Origin: an uncultured Dokdonia sp.
GTDB taxonomy: Bacteria > Bacteroidota > Bacteroidia > Flavobacteriales > Flavobacteriaceae
DNA: 64,000 bases
Direction: 5' to 3'
Assembly: GCF_947496725.1 (NCBI RefSeq)
Contig: NZ_CANMDS010000002.1
Coordinates: 1 to 64,000, forward strand
Shown here piece after piece: positions 55,388 to 63,687 of the stretch; within the stretch, counting starts at the first letter, position 1; each line of letters begins with the position of its first letter. Below the pieces are notes generated by a model, which saw only the letters and a list, made by a program, of their open reading frames with translations, was not told the origin of the DNA and did not search any database. Made by a program: the position numbers and the translations under genes.

Positions 55388-58001
55388 TACAGCTACTTTT
55401 TCAAAAGTAACAGGCAGATGGATTTTTATTTTAGCCTTATTATGTAGCACCTTAGTAAACGCTCAGAGAGACATACCACTCGATCCAGATATCAAGTATG
55501 AAATTGCAGATATAAAGGTTACCGGGACTTCTACCTATAATGAAAATACCGTAATTGTATTTACAGGCTTAAGAGTAGGAGAGCGCATATCATTACCTGG
55601 TACAAAAGTTTCTAATGTAATTAAGAAACTATGGTCCCTAGAACTCTTTTCTGACATTAATTTATATGTTACTGCGGTAAATGGTGACAAAGTAGATTTA
55701 CAACTCGATATTAAAGAAGTTCCAGAACTTAACGAAGTACGCTTTAAAGGAATAAAGCAGAAAAAAGGATCTAGCTTTATTAAAGACAACGGTCTTAACA
55801 AAGGAGCAAAGGTTACTGAAAACCTAGAAACGACCACTACAAATTATATTGAGAACTCGTACAAGAAAAAAGGGTTCTTAAACTCTAAAGTATTTATAAA
55901 TACGGTACCTGCAGCAGACACTATTGGCAAAAATAAAGTCAATATGATTGTAAATGTTGATAAAGGTGAGCGCGTAAAGGTTAAGGAAATCAACTTTAAT
56001 GGACGTGAGAAACTTCAAGAAGGTAAACTTCTTGGATCTATGAAGAATACAAAGGAGAAAAAAATCTGGCGTCTTTGGAAAAGATCAAAGTTTATTAAAG
56101 CAGATTATGAAGAGGATAAAGTAGCCATCATAAACAAATACAAAGAAAAAGGTTATCGTGATGCAAGAGTAGTTTCTGACTCTATTATCAAGAACAATGA
56201 CCAAAGTATTACGGTTGAAATTAATATAGAAGAAGGACGTAGATACTACATAGGTGATATAGACTTTATAGGAAACTCTGTCTACACAGACGAGCAGCTA
56301 AGTAGACAATTAGGTCTTAAAAAAGGAGATGTTTATAACGGCGTTTTACTTCAAGAACGTATCAAAGATGATACTGATCCTGATGCTGATAACATCGCAA
56401 ACCTTTATCAAAACAGTGGTTACTTATTCTCAAACGTAAACCCTGTAGAAACAAGTGTACAAAACGACACGATAAACTTCGAAGTACGTATTACTGAAGG
56501 TAAACTTGCATACTTTAACAAAGTAACTGTAAAGGGTAACGACAAGACTAAGGATAAAGTTATCTATAGAGAACTACTCACTAAGCCTGGACAGCGTTAC
56601 AGCAAAAAAGCAGTAGTAGGTACAATACGTGAGCTAGGTCAACTAGGCTTCTTTGATGCGCAACAGCTTACTCCTAATTTCAATAATTTTGACCCAGTAG
56701 GTGGAACTGTAGATCTAGAGTATAACGTGGTTGAGCAAGGAGCAAGCCAGATAGAACTTCAAGGAGGTTTTGGTGGTGGAGGTTTTGTGGGAACTTTAGG
56801 ACTCTCATTTAACAACTTCTCTATACAGAACATATTTAATAAAGATGCCTACAACCCATTACCTATGGGTGATGGCCAGAAGTTTTCTTTGAGAGCACAA
56901 GCGAGTCAATTTTTCCAAACATACAGTGCATCACTCACAGACCCTTGGTTTGGAGGGAAACAACCAGTACAGTTTTCAACATCATTCTCGCACACGATAC
57001 AATATTTATTTACAGGTATTACAACTGGAAGTGCTAGTGATCGTGTAGATAGAAACAGTAAGTTCTTGATTACGGGAGGTTCTGTAGGGTTATCTAAGCG
57101 TCTTAAATGGCCAGATAGAAACTTTAGCTTATCACACGCTATAAGTTTCCAGCACTTTGATTTACAAAACTACAACACAGGTCTATTTACCTTTGGAGAT
57201 GGAGCTTCAGAAAACTTAGCCTATACTATAGGTCTAAGTAGACGTGAGCTTTATGGAGGATTAATCTTCCCTACAAGTGGATCTGACATAAGTCTAACAG
57301 CAAAATTAACCTTACCATACTCTGCTTGGAATGGTGTTGATTATAAGGGTTTAGCAATAGAACGTGATGAAGCTATCGCAGATGGTCTTAGCAGTACAGG
57401 TAAAACTGTAGGAGAGATAGACCAAGAACGTTTTAACTGGCTAGAATACTATAAAGTAAAGTTTACTGGTAAGTGGTATACACCACTTGTAGGTAAGTTT
57501 GTATTACAATCTGGTGTAGAGTTTGGATGGCTAGGTGCTTACAATCAAGATAGAGGTGTACCACCTTTTGAGCGTTTCTTCTTAGGAGGTGATGGTCTAG
57601 GAGGCTTCTCACTTGATGGTAGAGAGATTGTAAGACTTAGAGGATACCCTAACCAGTCTGTAACTCCTATAGATAGAGGAGCTATTTTACAGAGCACAGG
57701 GCAGGCTAATGATGGTGCTACTATTTACAATAAATTTAGTCTTGAACTACGTTATCCTATTACCTTTAGCCCGCAAGCGAGTATCTATGCATTAACTTTT
57801 GCAGAAGCAGGATCATCTTATGACAATTTTAGAGATTATAACCCGTTTCAATTGAGTAGATCTGCTGGGGCAGGAATTCGTATATTTATGCCGGCCTTTG
57901 GATTATTAGGTCTGGATTTTGGATATGGATTTGACCCAATTCCTGGTACAACAGGAGCAAATGGATGGGAAACCCACTTCATTATCGGACAGCAGTTTTA
58001 A
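55371..58001 (+). CDS. bamA: BamA outer-membrane protein assembly factor
   Basis: BamA inserts barrels into the outer membrane. The frame is open upstream of uppS's end. An ATG at 55320 would give a 49-residue leader and a 68-nt overlap; the GTG at 55371 gives a standard signal peptide (GRWIFILALLCSTLVNAQ) and a 17-nt overlap, so it is preferred, with moderate certainty. From there the protein has 876 residues: five POTRA domains (~40-430, e.g. VKVKEINFNGREKLQEGKL, RRYYIGDIDFIGNSVYTDEQ) and a C-terminal barrel with RGY(P) in RLRGYPNQSV and end FIIGQQF. Linker inserts make it longer than E. coli BamA. Confidence 0.95.
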   Translation: MNRLNSTATFSKVTGRWIFILALLCSTLVNAQRDIPLDPDIKYEIADIKVTGTSTYNENTVIVFTGLRVGERISLPGTKVSNVIKKLWSLELFSDINLYVTAVNGDKVDLQLDIKEVPELNEVRFKGIKQKKGSSFIKDNGLNKGAKVTENLETTTTNYIENSYKKKGFLNSKVFINTVPAADTIGKNKVNMIVNVDKGERVKVKEINFNGREKLQEGKLLGSMKNTKEKKIWRLWKRSKFIKADYEEDKVAIINKYKEKGYRDARVVSDSIIKNNDQSITVEINIEEGRRYYIGDIDFIGNSVYTDEQLSRQLGLKKGDVYNGVLLQERIKDDTDPDADNIANLYQNSGYLFSNVNPVETSVQNDTINFEVRITEGKLAYFNKVTVKGNDKTKDKVIYRELLTKPGQRYSKKAVVGTIRELGQLGFFDAQQLTPNFNNFDPVGGTVDLEYNVVEQGASQIELQGGFGGGGFVGTLGLSFNNFSIQNIFNKDAYNPLPMGDGQKFSLRAQASQFFQTYSASLTDPWFGGKQPVQFSTSFSHTIQYLFTGITTGSASDRVDRNSKFLITGGSVGLSKRLKWPDRNFSLSHAISFQHFDLQNYNTGLFTFGDGASENLAYTIGLSRRELYGGLIFPTSGSDISLTAKLTLPYSAWNGVDYKGLAIERDEAIADGLSSTGKTVGEIDQERFNWLEYYKVKFTGKWYTPLVGKFVLQSGVEFGWLGAYNQDRGVPPFERFFLGGDGLGGFSLDGREIVRLRGYPNQSVTPIDRGAILQSTGQANDGATIYNKFSLELRYPITFSPQASIYALTFAEAGSSYDNFRDYNPFQLSRSAGAGIRIFMPAFGLLGLDFGYGFDPIPGTTGANGWETHFIIGQQF

Positions 58002-58038
58002 TTTTTGGCACGATTATTTCTAATGCAACTCTGAAACT

Positions 58039-59043
58039 ATGAAGACAAACGTTTTTATCTTACTAATAGCAACTTTCCTTATAAGCCTTAGCGCTCAAGG
58101 ACAACGAGCAAGTGGTGTACGTATAGGTTATATTGATATGGAATACATTCTCGAGAATGTTCGAGAATATCAAGAAGCCTCATCACAACTGGACGAAAAA
58201 GTTGCAAGATGGAAAGGAGAGATAGAAACAAAGCTCGAAGAAGTATCTGCTATGAAAGAACAGCTAGATAATGAACGAGCACTGTTAACAAAAGAACTTA
58301 TAGAAGAGCGTGATGAAGAAATCACCTTTGAAAGAGATCAGGTTTTAGAATATCAACAAAAGCGTTTTGGACCAGGAGGAGATCTAGCGATTCAAAGAAG
58401 ACAACTCGTAGAACCTGTACAAGATCAAGTTTTTAATGCAGTACAAGAAATATCTGCAGCTAAGAAATTTGATTTAGTTTTTGACAAATCTTCAGATTTA
58501 ATGATGCTATATACTGCAGACCGTCTTAATATAAGCGATCAAGTTTTAAGAAGTATAACTCGTGCTGCAAAGCGCAACCAGATAAACAGTAAGAAAGAAG
58601 AAAGAGATTTTGATATAGACGAAGCAAAAACTGTAGAGCAAGACAAAGCAACACAAGAAAGACAACGAGCTATAGAAGCCAAAAAATCTGAGCGTGAAGC
58701 AGCACTAGAAGCCCGCAATAAAGAGCGTAATGCTCAAAAGGCAGAACGTCAAGCAGCGTTTGACGAGAGGAGAAAGAAACTTCTTGAAGAGCGTAAACGT
58801 AAGAAAGACTCTATAACTGCCGTACGTGAAGCAAAAGCAGCAAGCAGAAATTCTGGAGCTCCTACTTTAGGTAAAAAACCAGGTGATGCACTCTCTGCAA
58901 AAGAAGCAGCACTAGAAGCTAGAAAAAGAAGAAAGGACTCTATAATTGCCGTACGTAAAGCAAAAAGAGACTCAATTATACAAGCTAGAAAAAGAAAAGC
59001 AAATCCTTCACAAGCAGATGGCGAAGATGGAGGAGGTATTTAA
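58039..59043 (+). CDS. OmpH/Skp-like periplasmic chaperone with charged C-terminal tail
   Basis: Residues 1-170 are a Skp/OmpH chaperone: signal peptide (FILLIATFLISLSAQG), then RIGYIDMEYILENVREYQEA, a long coiled coil, and KKFDLVFDKSSDLMMLYTADRLNISDQVL. Skp holds unfolded barrel proteins for BamA. Unlike ordinary Skp (about 160-170 residues) this protein continues for ~165 very basic and acidic residues, with the element KDSI(T/I)AVR(E/K)AK present twice and a related RDSIIQARKRK third. The tail is predicted helical or disordered. It lies between bamA and a normal-length OmpH paralogue. Confidence 0.93.
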   Translation: MKTNVFILLIATFLISLSAQGQRASGVRIGYIDMEYILENVREYQEASSQLDEKVARWKGEIETKLEEVSAMKEQLDNERALLTKELIEERDEEITFERDQVLEYQQKRFGPGGDLAIQRRQLVEPVQDQVFNAVQEISAAKKFDLVFDKSSDLMMLYTADRLNISDQVLRSITRAAKRNQINSKKEERDFDIDEAKTVEQDKATQERQRAIEAKKSEREAALEARNKERNAQKAERQAAFDERRKKLLEERKRKKDSITAVREAKAASRNSGAPTLGKKPGDALSAKEAALEARKRRKDSIIAVRKAKRDSIIQARKRKANPSQADGEDGGGI

Positions 59044-59082
59044 CCTTTATTAAATTTTACACTTAACTCAAATTAGATTACA

Positions 59083-59595
59083 ATGAAACAGTTTACAAAA
59101 GTATTAGCAGCAATTGCACTTATCGTAGGAATGAGCAGCGCTATGCAAGCACAAAGCAAAGTTGCACACATTAACTCGCAGTCACTTGTAGAAGCTATGC
59201 CTTCATATAAAACGGCAATGTCAGAGCTAGAAAAACTACAGAAGTCATATGATGCAGATATCTCAGGAATGGGTAACGAGCTTCAAAAAACACTAGAGCG
59301 TTACAACCGTGAGGCAGAAACGCAAACAGATGAGGAGAACCAAAGACGTATGAGTGAAGTACAAGATACTCGTTCTAACATCGTAAAGTACCAACAGACT
59401 GCAATGCAAAAACTTGAGGTAAAGCAACAAGAACTTATCAAGCCTATCTTAGAAGAGGCAAGACTTGCTATCCAAAAAGCAGCACGTGCAAAAGGTTATG
59501 AATTTGTACTAGACTCTACACCAGGAGCAGGAGGAGTTCTTATGGCAGATGGTTACGATCTTATGGCAGATGCAAAAGCTGCTCTAGGTATATAA
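59083..59595 (+). CDS. OmpH/Skp-like periplasmic chaperone
   Basis: The 170-residue protein has a normal Skp build: signal peptide (VLAAIALIVGMSSAMQAQ), KVAHINSQSLVEAMPSYKTA, a central coiled coil of the jellyfish arms (~45-120), and RAKGYEFVLDSTPGAGGVLMADGYDLM. It is the last gene of the PorG-like/uppS/bamA/ompH operon, followed by a terminator, and should deliver outer-membrane clients to BamA. Confidence 0.95.
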   Translation: MKQFTKVLAAIALIVGMSSAMQAQSKVAHINSQSLVEAMPSYKTAMSELEKLQKSYDADISGMGNELQKTLERYNREAETQTDEENQRRMSEVQDTRSNIVKYQQTAMQKLEVKQQELIKPILEEARLAIQKAARAKGYEFVLDSTPGAGGVLMADGYDLMADAKAALGI

Positions 59596-59644
59596 ATCTA
59601 AAGCTTGATAAGCACTCACTGAGTACACTATCAAATAGTATATA

Positions 59645-59674
59645 AAAACTGCCCTTTCTAGGGCAGTTTTTTTT
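59645..59674 (+). terminator. Terminator of the bamA/ompH operon
   Basis: The stem AAAACTGCCC / GGGCAGTTTT has a 6-nt loop and is followed by a T-rich tract, immediately before murI. Confidence 0.9.
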
Positions 59675-59685
59675 ATTTTAGAACA

Positions 59686-60492
59686 ATGAGTAACAAGAAT
59701 GTTATAGGAGTTTTTGACAGTGGTATAGGCGGCACCTCCATCTGGAAAGAGATAGTCGCTAGACTACCCGGAGAAGACACCATATATCTTGCAGATAGCA
59801 TAAATGCACCATACGGCGCAAAGTCTAAAGAAGACATTATTGCTCTCTCTGTAAAAAACACAGAAAAACTCATTAATCTAGGCGCCAAAATCATTGTAGT
59901 AGCTTGTAACACGGCAACTACAAATGCTATAGACTATCTTAGAGAACACTACAATATTCCGTTTATAGGTATAGAACCTGCCATTAAACCTGCAGCTGTA
60001 CAATCTCAGAGCAAGGCAATAGGTATACTCGCTACAAAGGGCACACTTAACAGTGCGCTTTTTCAAACCACCTCAGAGAGATGGACACAAGGCGTAGACG
60101 TTATTGAGGTCATTGGAGAAGGTCTAGTACCTCTTATAGAGCAAGGGGATCTAGAGAATCTTGAGTTATACAACTTATTAGAATCCTATATACAGCCTAT
60201 GGTAGAAAAAAACATAGACTACCTCGTGCTAGGTTGCAGCCATTACCCCTACCTCATACCATTATTAAAAAAGATGCTGCCTCCTCACGTAGCAATTATA
60301 GACTCTGGGCTAGCTGTAGCTAGACAGACAGAGGCAGTTTTAAAAGAATTAAACAATCTTTCGGGGGATGCATCAAGTGATCACTACATTTATACTAATG
60401 GAGACGTGAAGGTGCTTAAAAAGGTGTTGTCACGCTTTCGCGAAAGCGTAAAACCCACCACTACCATTACCATATCACACAAAGATTTTTAG
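59686..60492 (+). CDS. murI: Glutamate racemase
   Basis: MurI makes D-glutamate for peptidoglycan. The 268-residue protein has GVFDSGIGGTSIWKEI at the N-terminus, the first catalytic Cys in VVACNTATTNA and the second in LVLGCSHYPYL, and IDSGLAVARQT near the end. A dispersed palindrome lies in frame near residues 250-254, read as RFRES, in the C-terminal segment. The gene converges on the response-regulator gene with a 6-nt gap. Confidence 0.97.
   Translation: MSNKNVIGVFDSGIGGTSIWKEIVARLPGEDTIYLADSINAPYGAKSKEDIIALSVKNTEKLINLGAKIIVVACNTATTNAIDYLREHYNIPFIGIEPAIKPAAVQSQSKAIGILATKGTLNSALFQTTSERWTQGVDVIEVIGEGLVPLIEQGDLENLELYNLLESYIQPMVEKNIDYLVLGCSHYPYLIPLLKKMLPPHVAIIDSGLAVARQTEAVLKELNNLSGDASSDHYIYTNGDVKVLKKVLSRFRESVKPTTTITISHKDF
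60433..60448. repeat. Dispersed palindrome inside murI
   Basis: Exact 16-bp copy, read as RFRES (a different frame from the AFAKA copies) near the murI 3' end. Confidence 0.9.
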
Positions 60493-60498
60493 AAACGT

Positions 60499-61233
60499 TT
60501 ATTGAAAGTAAGCAAGCAGGTTAGACTTCTGACTAGCCGAAACAAGCACTTCTTTACCCGTACTCATAACTACACTCCCACCCTTTCCTTTTTTGTAACC
60601 AGTAATCTCATTTACATTTACAAGAAAAGACTTGTGCACGCGAGCAAAACCGAAATCTGTAAGAGCCACTTCAAAAAACTTAAGCGTTTTACTTACTAGC
60701 TTCTTATCGCCAGATTTCATAAAAATCTGAGTATAATTATCATCTGCCTGGCAGTATAAAATATCTTTTGCCGGGAGTACCTCAAAACCATCTTGTACAG
60801 GTATAGTTATCTTACCCTGCTTATCCATATTGTGTGTGGTAAGCACCTTGTTTTCTAGTGCGTTTTCTTTAGATTTTATCTCCGTCACATAGTCTACTGC
60901 TTTTATAAGCTCATCTATAGAAACAGGTTTAAGTAAGTAATATGAGGCGTGTGTATTAAGCGCATCCATCGCATACTGATTATATGCCGTGACAAAGACT
61001 GTCTCAAATGTACGATCGCCCACTTGCTCAAGCAGGTCAAAGGCATTGCCCTTAGGCATCTCAACATCTAAAAAGACAAGATCAAGTTTATGATTGCGTA
61101 TTAAGACAAGGGCTTCATCTACATTTTCGGCCTCGCCTACAATAGTTACTTTTGGGCAGTATTTTGTAAGGTAGTTGCGCAGTATCTCTCTACTTGTCTC
61201 TTCGTCTTCTACTATGATTGTTTTGAGCTCCAT
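60499..61233 (-). CDS. LytTR-family response regulator
   Basis: The 244-residue protein has an N-terminal receiver: acidic pocket VEDEE at 8-12, phosphoacceptor Asp56 in LVFLDVEMPKG, and conserved Lys in YYLLKPVS. The C-terminal LytTR DNA-binding domain spans ~140-244 (ILYCQADDNYTQIFMKSG, FARVHKSFLVNVNEI). LytTR regulators bind direct repeats at target promoters. The gene begins 2 nt after the kinase gene ends, so they form a two-component pair. Target genes are unknown. Confidence 0.95.
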   Translation of the reverse strand: MELKTIIVEDEETSREILRNYLTKYCPKVTIVGEAENVDEALVLIRNHKLDLVFLDVEMPKGNAFDLLEQVGDRTFETVFVTAYNQYAMDALNTHASYYLLKPVSIDELIKAVDYVTEIKSKENALENKVLTTHNMDKQGKITIPVQDGFEVLPAKDILYCQADDNYTQIFMKSGDKKLVSKTLKFFEVALTDFGFARVHKSFLVNVNEITGYKKGKGGSVVMSTGKEVLVSASQKSNLLAYFQ

Positions 61234-61235
61234 AA

Positions 61236-63440
61236 TTATGCTTTTTTAATAAAGAGTTGTACTTGTGTTCCCTCTCCGTTTTCAAAAATATCTGATACCG
61301 CAACACTTATTCTATCGCCATACATCTCGTTAAGGATTGCAATACGCTTTTTGATATTACCCATTCCTTTAGATTTCTGTTTCTTTTGATTTTCGGTTTT
61401 CAACTCCTTGCTTCGCTTGCGTCCCACTCCATCATCAGACACGGTTATTACCGCCGTTTCTTCATCTTTTTGAGCAAAGGTTATTTGTAGTTTTCCTTTT
61501 TCTTCTTTGTACCTCATACCGTGCCATACCGCGTTTTCTACATAAGGCTGGAGCAACATAGGAGGTATCATAAATGCATCTACATCGAGCTCTTTATCTA
61601 CTACTATCTCGTAGTCAAATCTATTTTTGAACCTAAAATGTTCTAGCATTGTATAGCGCTTTATGAGATCTATCTCGCTAGAGAGTGGTATAAAATCCTC
61701 CTCACTATTTTCTAAAACGGCACGCATTAGTATAGAGAAATCAGACAAGTATCTATTTGCAGTGCGCTCATCATTAGTAGCTATAAAGCTATTAACAGAA
61801 TTAAGGGCATTAAAGATAAAATGCGGATTCATCTGTGAGCGTAGACTTTTAAGAGCAAGTACATTATTTGCATACTGCTGCTTTTTACTACTACGGTACA
61901 TTGCAAAAGCTGTAAGCATAAGCAAGGCTGTCACTAGGATTAATGACCCTATAATCACCTTTTGTCTAGTATCACGTGCCTTTACAAGCTCTTGCTCTTG
62001 AAAAGCTAGCTGATATCTACTCTCATTGAGTTGTCTATCTTTTTCTAAGCTTATGATTCGGTTTTGTTGTTCTGTTATATCTTTTGCAAATCTTGTAGCC
62101 TGCGAAATCTCTTGTTCCTTACGATTGTAACTAAGATCTACCACCTCCTTATAAGCCTCGTAAGCTTCTTTAAACTTATCTATGTCACCTTTATCTCTAT
62201 ATACCTCAGAGAGCCTTCTACGTGCATTAGTTTCTACCGTGAGGTCTTCTTTGCGCTTTGCTTCTTCAATACTTTTATTAAGAAATGTTATAGACTCGTC
62301 GTATTTATTTTGAGCAGCCAGTGCAAATCCTATCTTATAATTTTGCTTTTGAGTGGTAATCACATCATCATTAGAAATAGAGTCTGGTGCAACCACACTC
62401 AAGTCTTCTATAGCAGATTTACGTAACTCGATCTCTGCGTCATAAGACTTGTTTCTACTATAATAATCTGCAATGTTTGTTTTTGCTCTTACAGAAGATT
62501 CTGTTTTCTCAAGACTAGATAACTGCGCCGCTTTATTATAGTTTGATGCTGCTTCTTGTTGCGCTCCTTGCTGGTCATAAGCATCACCTATTTTTGTACG
62601 TACGCGTGCAGCTTCTGAGACTTTATTAAGCTCTGAAACCGTACGCTCTACAGCCTCATAATTTGTAATAGAAGTCACATAGTCACCAGTAGCAACATAG
62701 GCGTCTCCCAGACCTTCTTTTACTGTAACAAGCTGTTGGGGTGTAAGCTTTTTGCTTTCTAACCTTTTGTAGAGACGTATACTCTCTTGATAACTCTTGT
62801 TATTATAATATGCCTTTGCAAGAGCAATCTCTACCGCAGTGCTGGGGGTATTCTTTATACTAAGCTTATAGTTTGTAATGGCAAGATCATACTGTTTCCA
62901 GAAACTATAAATATCACCTAGTAACTTAAAACTCTCTGCTCGCTCTTGTGATGACAAGCCCTCTATGGCAAGTGCTTTTGCAACTTGATCTACGCCAGCA
63001 GCGGCATCTCTTCTATATACAGATTGTGCCTCGCTGAGATATGTTTTATAGCTTACTAACTCCTCTTCTACATCTTGCATTTGCTCAAGCGCTATTGCTT
63101 CTTCAAGCGGCCTTACCTCTACCCTAATGCGCTGCTTGTCTTTTACTGTATAATAAACGGTTTCAAAATCTTCACTTTTAACCACAAGCTCATCACCTAC
63201 TTTTGCCTCTATACGAAACTCACCATCGCGGCCAGTCTTTGTGTAAGCACCTCCAGTAACCTCTACATTTACCTTATTTACAGGCTTCATAGTTTCGGTA
63301 TCTAGCACACTACCTCTTAAAATGAAGATCTCGTTTGTGCTACGACTTACAGCTCTATTTTTTTGCTGTGCTTGCATTGCTGGTGACAGCAAGGCAATAC
63401 AGAGTATGCATAATATGTAAATTCTAGTTCTCATTGACAT
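61236..63440 (-). CDS. LytS/His_kinase-type sensor kinase with CarboxypepD_reg and TPR domains
   Basis: The 734-residue protein has a signal peptide (IYILCILCIALLSPAMQAQ) and a periplasmic CarboxypepD_reg-like domain (ILRGSVLDTETMKPVNKVNVEV, ~40-115). A series of TPR repeats follows (~150-450, e.g. ESFKLLGDIYSFWKQYDLAITNY), then a coiled coil, one transmembrane helix (VIIGSLILVTALLMLTAFAMY, ~495-515) and a cytoplasmic His_kinase domain with LRSQMNPHFIFNALNS (phospho-His near 540) and an HATPase with PPMLLQPYVENAVWHG. The ATG at 63440 is used; 63434 is an alternative. Its partner regulator is directly downstream. Confidence 0.93.
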   Translation of the reverse strand: MSMRTRIYILCILCIALLSPAMQAQQKNRAVSRSTNEIFILRGSVLDTETMKPVNKVNVEVTGGAYTKTGRDGEFRIEAKVGDELVVKSEDFETVYYTVKDKQRIRVEVRPLEEAIALEQMQDVEEELVSYKTYLSEAQSVYRRDAAAGVDQVAKALAIEGLSSQERAESFKLLGDIYSFWKQYDLAITNYKLSIKNTPSTAVEIALAKAYYNNKSYQESIRLYKRLESKKLTPQQLVTVKEGLGDAYVATGDYVTSITNYEAVERTVSELNKVSEAARVRTKIGDAYDQQGAQQEAASNYNKAAQLSSLEKTESSVRAKTNIADYYSRNKSYDAEIELRKSAIEDLSVVAPDSISNDDVITTQKQNYKIGFALAAQNKYDESITFLNKSIEEAKRKEDLTVETNARRRLSEVYRDKGDIDKFKEAYEAYKEVVDLSYNRKEQEISQATRFAKDITEQQNRIISLEKDRQLNESRYQLAFQEQELVKARDTRQKVIIGSLILVTALLMLTAFAMYRSSKKQQYANNVLALKSLRSQMNPHFIFNALNSVNSFIATNDERTANRYLSDFSILMRAVLENSEEDFIPLSSEIDLIKRYTMLEHFRFKNRFDYEIVVDKELDVDAFMIPPMLLQPYVENAVWHGMRYKEEKGKLQITFAQKDEETAVITVSDDGVGRKRSKELKTENQKKQKSKGMGNIKKRIAILNEMYGDRISVAVSDIFENGEGTQVQLFIKKA

Positions 63441-63687
63441 CAAACATACACTATAAATCTAGCATCCTAAAATCACAAGGCCTCGCAACTTGCTTATAAA
63501 TGGCATTTTACACTCATATTTTACCACTTTACTCAAATCACTGGTGCGTTCCCTCACCCGTAGTGCTAGTTTACTCAATAGCGATAATTTCTAGACAAAG
63601 TCCTTGCTACTTTTGACTTGTAACTAATTCAAAAAGAGACATTAGACATAACTCTCAACATTTTTATTCATCTCAAAAAACAAACTT

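Noticed and set aside
62064-62426. 120-codon plus-strand frame inside the histidine-kinase gene
   Set aside because: It is antisense to the TPR-coding region, Phe/Ile/Leu/Ser-rich as expected for a shadow frame, and has no promoter or family match.
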